Assembly (NCBI RefSeq): GCF_040712315.1 | Contig: NC_134014.1 | Span: forward strand, 10,634,244 to 10,698,243 | Origin: Castanea sativa | Taxonomy: Eukaryota; Streptophyta; Magnoliopsida; Fagales; Fagaceae | Length of the DNA: 64,000 nucleotides | Direction of reading: 5' to 3' | Shown here: piece by piece, positions 57,946 to 64,000 of the stretch | Numbering within the stretch: position 1 is the stretch's first letter | Layout: each line of letters opens with the position of its first letter | The notes under the pieces: model-generated | Databases searched by the model: none | What the model saw: the letters and a program-made list of their open reading frames with translations, nothing else | Told to the model about the DNA's origin: nothing | Made by a program: the position numbers and the translations under genes

Positions 57946-59175
57946 TAGCATGTAGCCCATGCAGAGGCATGGATGCATTTAAAATAAAACACAATTTTTA
58001 TTATAAAAATATAAATAATTAGTCAAATTATTATTAAAAAAAAATAGCATGTAACTCATGCATTAATGCATACATATAGTTACACTTAAAATTAAAGATA
58101 ATTTTTATTAAAAAAATATAGATAATTAGTCAAAATATTTTATTAAAAAAAGTAAATGTAGTTAGTTGCATATTAAAATTCTTACCAAAATTTAATAATA
58201 CGTTTGATCATTTTTTTTTCTTCTAATTTTAATAAGATAGAAAGTGTGGTAATATTTGTTGTGTGGTGATTTTTATTGAGTATATGTAATTTTTTTTATT
58301 TCATAGTTCATTAATATTAGATTCTTAGTATTTTGCGCTCATTAATTCACTTGACACAAAGATTAAAAAACTTAAGTGGACATATGATACAAACCTAAGT
58401 GGATAATTAATTATAGTGTGGTCTCCTCATAAATCCAGACACATGGCACAAAATTGAAAACTCTAATTTGGAATTATAATTTGAGTTTCTCTCAGCTTCA
58501 CCTATTATCTATACTAGCATGTAACTTCATGCAAACACATTTTTTTAAATGGTTGCATTTAAAATTAAACAAATTTTTTATTATAAATATATTAATAATT
58601 AGTCAAATTAATTTTTTTTAAGCATGTAACGCATGCATTCATGCATATATATAGATACATTTAAAATTAAACACAATTTTTATCATAAAATACAGATAAT
58701 TGGTCAAATTATTTTTAAAAAATTAAACGTAATTAGTCACATATTGAAATTCTTACCTAAATTTAATACTACTTATGATCTTTTTTTTCTTCTAATTTTT
58801 AATAAAATAGAACGTGTGGTAATTTTTGTTATGCGGCAATTTTTATTTTATTTATTTTTTGAGAAACATATGGTGATTTTTATTAGTATAAATTTTATAA
58901 TAAATTTACAGTTGATTGTAAATTTTTTGTATGGTGAACATATGGTGATTATAAATTTTATTATTATAAATTTTATAGTTCATTAATATTATATTTTTTG
59001 TATTTTGCACTCATTAACCCACTTGACACAAAAATTAAAAAACTTAAGTAGACACATGACACAAGCTTAAGTGGATAATTATGGTGTATTTCCCATATCA
59101 ATTTAGACACATGACGCAAAATTGGATTATAATTTCAAATTCCAATTCAATTTTCTCTAAGTTTCACGTATTAAT
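57946..59175 (-). mobile_element. Two head-to-tail Helitron-like H1 copies, minus strand
   Basis: The first, 57,946-58,510, starts CTAGCATGTAGCCCATGC. The second, 58,516-59,175, starts CTAGCATGTAACTTCATGC. Both end in the complement of ...GGTGAAACT/AATAGGTGAAGC. Confidence 0.6.
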
Positions 59176-59182
59176 ATATATA

Positions 59183-59500
59183 AATAGATAGATAGATGAC
59201 TTATAAATTTGAATTTTTTTTAGTTATATGATTATGTTTTTTATGGTTTATTATATTGGATTTCTCGTTTTCTACTCTAAATTAACTAATTTGGTACAAA
59301 AATTTAGATTAGATGGGACACGTGGCACAAAATTATACTCTAATTGAAATTCAATTTTTACACTAAATTCACCCACTTGGCACCAAATTCTAAAATTTAG
59401 ATTAGATGAGACACATGGTGCAAAATTAGACTTTAATTGAATTTCAATTTGAAATTTAATTGGATTTTCTTTCTGCTTTATCTATTATTATATATATAGG
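59183..59500 (-). mobile_element. Helitron-like H1b, minus strand
   Basis: Complement of the sequence at 43,059-43,190 and 41,974-42,158, and of 23,531-23,829, including the internal duplication of about 115 bp. Ends TTATCTATTATTATATATA. Confidence 0.55.
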
Positions 59501-59502
59501 CT

Positions 59503-59532
59503 AGTATGTAAGCCGTGCTTACACACGGGAAT
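59503..59532 (-). mobile_element. Helitron 3' terminus (minus strand)
   Basis: On the minus strand: hairpin CCCGTG-TGTA-AGCACGG, then CTTACATACTAG before C. Same family as 23,830-23,860. Confidence 0.5.
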
Positions 59533-59534
59533 GG

Positions 59535-59862
59535 TCAATTGTAGTAATGCTATTGGTCAATTCTTTATTTATTTATTTATTTATCATACAGAGGATAGCA
59601 TAGATAAAACAATGGAAAAAAGAAGAAGAGAATATTGAATTTTTTTATTACTTTAAGTGATGCTATTGGTTAATATATATATTTGGTTTTATTTTATGGA
59701 GGATAGTATTAGATAAAAAAAAAAGATAAAAAAAGAGAGAGAATATTGCATTTTATTATTTAAGTGACTATAATGGTCAATTTGTTTTTTCTTTTCTTTT
59801 TGGTTTATCATACGGAGGATAGCATTAGATAAAACAGTAAAAAAAGAAGAAGAGAATATTGC
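59535..59862. repeat. Tandem repeat, three units of about 105-110 bp
   Basis: Each unit has TGGTCAATT, TTTATCATACGGAGGATAGC, AGATAAAACA and AAGAAGAGAATATTG. The array lies just inside the Helitron terminus at 59,503 and ends at the next element. Confidence 0.8.
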
Positions 59863-61360
59863 TGTTAGGAATGCTATAAGCATGTGGAAAATAATTGTTG
59901 TATTGAGATTTAGTTAGTTAGTTACAATTCCAAGCATGTTAATCACATTTAGCACATGTTGGAATTATTAATGTACATGGTTAATCACATTTAGCACATG
60001 TTGGAATTATTAATACACATGGAGAATAATAGAATCAATAGGATGAGGCCATGTGGGCCAATGAGATTAGAGCTAGTCTCCTGTAAATACATGATTGTAA
60101 TCCAATATGAGATATCAATTGAAGAATAAATCAATTTCTTAGTACATTAGTGCATCTTTCTCTCTCTCTTAATCTCTTTCTTTCTCTATGGAGGGTAACT
60201 ACCACGAATTAAGTCAATTTCCCTACAATTCCCATCAATCCCCCTACAATTCATACTCATCCTCATTAGGAACATCCAGGTTCCTAACATTTGGTATTAA
60301 AGCCGTTGATCATGATACGGGTGAATATGACCAACAAGAAATCTTAAAGATGGTGAATGAAGTTTCAAAGAATTTCAAAGTTTTGTATGAATCTCACGAT
60401 GCCATTTTAGAGAAGTTCAAGGCCTTGGATGAATCTAACATGGCCATGAAGGAAGAGCTCTCAAGATTACAAGAGGGTCTCGAGAACATGACAGAAGAGG
60501 AGTTACAATCTCTTGATTTAATGAAACTCAAAGAACAAATTAAGTTCCAAGAATCTACTACTGTTGTTGCAAGCCGAGATGTTGATTTTTCTATTAAAGT
60601 GGATGATGATATACATGTATATGCTGCCCTTGAAGGTCAGTCGAAAGAACCAACAAAGAAAGTGATGATGATCTTCCAAGAACCAATTCTTGATGCACCA
60701 ATGGAGGCTTCTATTCAAAATTCTATGATTCAAGAATTGGCAATCCAAGTGTCGGTGATTCAAGAATCCAAGATACAAACACCAAGAATTTTAATGGTTC
60801 TAGAATCAAATGAGGTCTTGAGGATACAAGAATATTTCAAGGTTCAAAGAAACAATGAGACCTTGAAGATTGAAGAACCATTGAAGGCTTAAGAATTTGA
60901 GCAAAGTTTGTAGATCTACGAAGAAAAAACCTTCATGTGCATAGGACTGCTTGTCAAAGAGAAATGCATGAATATTGTGATCAAAATGTCACTACGGTAT
61001 TGGTCCATTGGAAGATCTCCTTTAATGAAGATGCTATTTCGCAACAACACCTTGTGGGCAAGGTGTTTTCAAAGGGAGGAAAATGTTAGGAATGCTATAA
61101 GCATATGGATAATAATTGTTGTATTAAGATTTAGTTAGTTAGTTAATTAGTTACAATTTCAAGCATGTTAATCACATTTAGCACGTGTTGGAATTATTAA
61201 TACACATGGGAAATAATAGAACTAATAAGATGAGGCCATGTGGGCTAATAAGATGAGGCTATGTGGGCCAATGAAATTCGAACTAGTCTTCTATAAATAC
61301 ATGATTATAATCCAATATGAGATATCAATTGAAGAATAAACCAACTTCTTAGTGCATTAG

Positions 61361-61400
<40 letters not shown>

Positions 61401-61510
61401 TCTCTCTCTTTCTCTATGGAAGGTGACTACCTCGAATTAGGTCAATTTTCCTACAATTCCCATCAATCCCCCTACAATTCATACTCATCCCCATTAGGAA
61501 CCTCTAGGTT
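59863..61510 (+). mobile_element. Compact non-autonomous LTR retrotransposon (TRIM/LARD-like), 1.65 kb
   Basis: Two 427-bp LTRs: 59,863-60,289, TGTTAGGAATGC...GGTTCCTAACA, and 61,084-61,510. TGGTATTAAAGCC at 60,292-60,304 resembles the initiator-Met tRNA primer site TGGTATCAGAGCC. AAAGGGAGGAAAA at 61,071-61,083 is the polypurine tract. The last bases of the 3' LTR (CCTAACA) are replaced, so no target duplication is seen; ATTGC precedes the 5' LTR. No pol domains. Confidence 0.85.
60188..60892 (+). CDS. ORF starting inside the 5' LTR of the compact LTR element; unknown protein
   Basis: 234 residues to TAA. The ATG lies in the R/U5 part of the LTR, just after a CT-rich leader, and the frame runs through the LTR end and the primer site without a stop. 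Residues 1-35 are Tyr/Ser/Asn/Pro-rich (QSPYNSYSSS). About 50-110 is an acidic/basic heptad-like coiled coil (EILKMVNEVSKNFKVL, KALDESNMAMKEEL). The C-terminal 90 residues are Gln/Glu/Ile-rich with repeated IQES, IQNS and VLESN-type phrases. No zinc knuckle or catalytic motif. It may be a relic of gag or a gag-like packaging protein, or captured sequence. The function is unknown. Confidence 0.5.
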   Translation: MEGNYHELSQFPYNSHQSPYNSYSSSLGTSRFLTFGIKAVDHDTGEYDQQEILKMVNEVSKNFKVLYESHDAILEKFKALDESNMAMKEELSRLQEGLENMTEEELQSLDLMKLKEQIKFQESTTVVASRDVDFSIKVDDDIHVYAALEGQSKEPTKKVMMIFQEPILDAPMEASIQNSMIQELAIQVSVIQESKIQTPRILMVLESNEVLRIQEYFKVQRNNETLKIEEPLKA

Positions 61511-61560
61511 ATAAAGGGACATTATTATATATTTTATTGTTTAACAAACTTAAAAAAACC

Positions 61561-61944
61561 TATTCACCAACTTAAACATTTCAAGATCGGTGGAGCATCT
61601 TTTGCACGAAATCACAAATTCTTCATAACCATAAGCTTTAAGGTTCATCACAATTCCAATGTCCCATTCCACTTTTTTTGGCAAATTTGAAAGTTTGGAC
61701 TTTGATACATGGCAATTCTAGTAGCAAGTAGTCGAAGTGTTGTTCGACATTTTAAAAGTATATGCATCTTATGTTCATCATTCCACACTTCCAAAAGCTT
61801 ACATATGCCTTTAGGATTTGATTCATAAAGTAAAATGACTCCATGATTATATGTAGTAAACAAATCACCACATGAAATAGCCTCTTCAGTCAATTTTTTG
61901 CCTTCAATGATTTCTTGATTCAATAAGTATTTGTATGTTCCCAT
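61561..61944 (-). pseudogene. Coding remnant, unrecognised family
   Basis: On the minus strand, Met at 61,944 opens a 98-codon frame (MGTYKYLLNQEII, SCGDLFTTYNHGVILLYE, LLEVWNDEHKMHILLK). Shifting frame at about 61,676 lets it continue with VEWDIGIVMNLKAYGYEEF and SCKRCSTDLEMFKLVN. Composition and periodicity are protein-like with a Cys pair. I do not recognise the family, and no start context or introns are evident. It begins about 50 bp past the compact LTR element. Confidence 0.4.
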
Positions 61945-63510
61945 TATGAGTAGTGCATGTTGATTTTTTGCTTCTTAACATGAAAATATCAAATTTTTTG
62001 TATTGTCATCTAGTAGGACTGGGTGACTAAAATACAGAGCCTGGCACCCAAATTAAAAAAAAAAAAAAAAGGACACTCAGCTCATGATTAAACTACAATT
62101 AGAAACTAATTTGAATAATATTCTTTCAACTAATATTTATATTAGTTTGGTTGATAAGATTAATTGAGAAAAAAGAAAGGCAATTAGCATTGTGTTTGCA
62201 GGTTAGAGAGAGAGAGAGAGAGAATTGGCATTAGCCCAAACCACAAGGTAGGTTAGTAAAATTTACCCTTAAAAAAAATAAAAGAAAAATGGTATACATC
62301 TTATATAATTTATTGAGTCCTAAATGTTCTCAAGGAATAATAATCTCTAAAGTCATAGACTACTCATAGATGTATAAGTTAGATGTTGAGGAATAGTAGT
62401 CTTTAAAGTTATAGACTCATAGATGCATAAGTTAGATAAAAGATGGTTGATTAAGCTAACAATAAATAATAATTACATACATACCTAAAGTTATTGTGAG
62501 CGAATAAAACATTATATAATTTGTAAAAAGTAATTGGTATGAGCTTTGCCTCCTTCTATTCTATCATCTAGCAAGCTAAAATAACATTACCTTCACCATC
62601 CGTATAAAAGACATGTCATGTAGATATAAAGAGTAACGCCAAGGAGTTGGCAAATTGGAATTTGTGTAGTTAAGAATATTTAACTGAATGAGATAGTCAT
62701 TTGGTTTTTGTGTCAGTACTGTAATAGTCACTTGGCAACAAAAAAAAAGGAAAAAAAAAATACTCTTAGTGTAAAATTATATGATTAGATATATATATAT
62801 ATATTTTTTTTTTTGAGAGAGTTTCAACCAGATATATGATTAGAAATATGATTGTGTATTTTTATGACTCATTTTTATTGGACTCCTCGTCTTTTGCATT
62901 GAATGACTTACTTTGAACAAAAATTTAAAAACTTAAACGAGGCACGTTGTGCAAAATTAGACTTTGATTGAAATCATATTTGGATTCTAATTGTAACTAT
63001 TTTGCAAGATGGAATTTAAGATAAAATTGAATAGTATGAGAATGAACCTTAAAAGAGCAAAATGTTTAGCTGATTTATTTTTTAAGATGTCTATGAATGT
63101 TTTGCTAGGGTAACTTTCACAGAATTTGTAAGAAGAAACAATTCTTTGTTTCTTCTTTTTCTTTAATTGCAAATTAGGATTACTATTTCAAAAATTCTTA
63201 ACGACTAAATAGAAAATATCAATTAAACAAAAATTTAGACATTAGGATTCCATTTCCTAATATATCCTCAATGATCTTCCATGCAACCTTACTCCCTTCT
63301 CTTGAAAAATGTACCTTATCCCTTGTGCTAGCTTCAAAGTTCTGAACATCAAACTTAAATATTACGTATGTGCCACCAAAACACAATTAAGTAATACTAA
63401 AATATCTTATAAAAAAAAAAAGTAATACTAAAATATTATGTATGAACTATTGGCATAATGACTTATGACAAATAAATATATGCCACCAAAACACAATCAA
63501 TTAATACTTT
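61945..63510. other. AT-rich sequence, no gene recognised
   Basis: Short duplications (62,330-62,440, ATAGACTCATAGATG phrases), a (GA)n at 62,206-62,222, and an H1b-like fragment at about 62,860-62,990 with GGCACGTTGTGCAAAATTAG. Nothing coding. Confidence 0.45.
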
Positions 63511-63516
63511 TGTGGG

Positions 63517-63702
63517 CATTACAATTTGCTTATGATGAGAACTTTGAGAGAATCACCAAGGGAGCTCTTGATGGTCCTTAGTTTGCATCACCTTGTTTCA
63601 CAATATTGCATAACTTAGAGATCTTTTGTTTGCTGTAATTTCAGTTGGCTCAAAAGAAAAGTAAATGAGTTAGCTCATGCATTGGCAACCCTTTTTCCTT
63701 AA
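63517..63702 (+). pseudogene. LINE RNase H domain relic
   Basis: Frame one reads ALQFAYDENFERI then a stop. A shifted frame gives ILHNLEIFCLL and then FSWLKRKVNELAHALATLFP to TAA. This is the order and C-terminal helix phrase of the LINE ORF2 RNase H domain, as at 20,603-20,938. No poly(A) follows. Confidence 0.55.
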
Positions 63703-64000
63703 ACCATGTGATGATGTAACACGTAGTTCTTTAGCTATAGTCAACATTTGTAGAAAATGTTAGAGAAAATGAGGAATACCAAAATAGTATCTGAAATAAA
63801 TATATTGGCGTAAATACACTTTTGGTCCCTAAATCAATTAATGTGTTCCATTTTGGTCTTTACCGTTACTCACTTAACAGAAATTGTTGATGTGGCAAAC
63901 GACGTTCACTGTTGGCATATTAAATGCTGACGTGACCAATAAAATAATATTAAAAATGTCACGTCAGCTTATAAATAAAAAAAAATTATTTATTTATTTT
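63703..64000. other. Window end, repeat-like
   Basis: GTTAATGTGTTCCATTTTGG- and TGATGTGGCAAACG-type phrases resemble common plant dispersed repeats, but I cannot delimit an element before the window ends. Confidence 0.3.

Overview
This is nuclear DNA from a flowering plant, most likely a woody eudicot. It is AT-rich, has long (TA)n and (GA)n tracts, spliced genes, and plant-type hAT, PIF/Harbinger, CACTA, Helitron, Ty3/Gypsy and LINE elements. The wording of the Gypsy polyprotein and the repeats reminds me of Fagales (oak/chestnut/walnut group), but that is an impression, not a demonstrated assignment.

Only one host gene looks intact: a three-exon soluble epoxide hydrolase on the minus strand (31,383-34,619). 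Everything else recognisable is mobile DNA or its debris, often nested.

1-17.6 kb: a (GA)n tract and a hAT terminus, then an old two-part dispersed repeat. Next comes a large, probably CACTA-derived region (about 2.7-17.6 kb). It holds a broken En/Spm-family plant transposase gene on the minus strand (3.6-6.9 kb, probable 5' leader near 9.9 kb), a 699-bp hAT (4,237-4,935), and a Helitron (about 10.5-13.46 kb). The Helitron carries a LEA-like gene fragment split by another hAT. Beyond it lies a roughly 2.8-kb inverted minisatellite (13.6-16.5 kb).

17.6-31 kb: diverged duplicates, a second Helitron (19.0-20.1 kb), a 5'-truncated LINE with an open RNase H domain (20.6-20.98 kb), Helitron-like AT-rich repeats, a solo-LTR-like block (23.9-24.6 kb), a clean 932-bp solo LTR with target duplication (26.9-27.8 kb), and another LTR-like fragment (28.9-30 kb).

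31-41 kb: the epoxide hydrolase gene, a further copy of the dispersed repeat carrying a hAT (35.9-36.7 kb), a 566-bp solo LTR and a PIF/Harbinger-like element inserted in one copy of a tandem duplication, and a Stowaway-like MITE (40.7-41.0 kb).

42-57 kb: a hAT (42.16-43.05 kb), then a full-length 11.2-kb Ty3/Gypsy element (43,238-54,472). It has both LTRs, a primer-binding-site region, polypurine tract, gag-protease-RT-RNase H-integrase order, a 150-bp tandem array and a decayed antisense reading block. A 1.3-kb hAT with a perfect 14-bp terminal repeat follows.

57-64 kb: a solo LTR distantly like the Gypsy LTR, more Helitron-like repeats, a compact two-LTR element whose single ORF starts inside its own LTR (59.9-61.5 kb), an unrecognised coding remnant, and a LINE RNase H relic. 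The most interesting leads are the inverted minisatellite, the Helitron gene capture, the compact LTR element with an LTR-initiated ORF, and the short-indel pattern confined to the Gypsy element.
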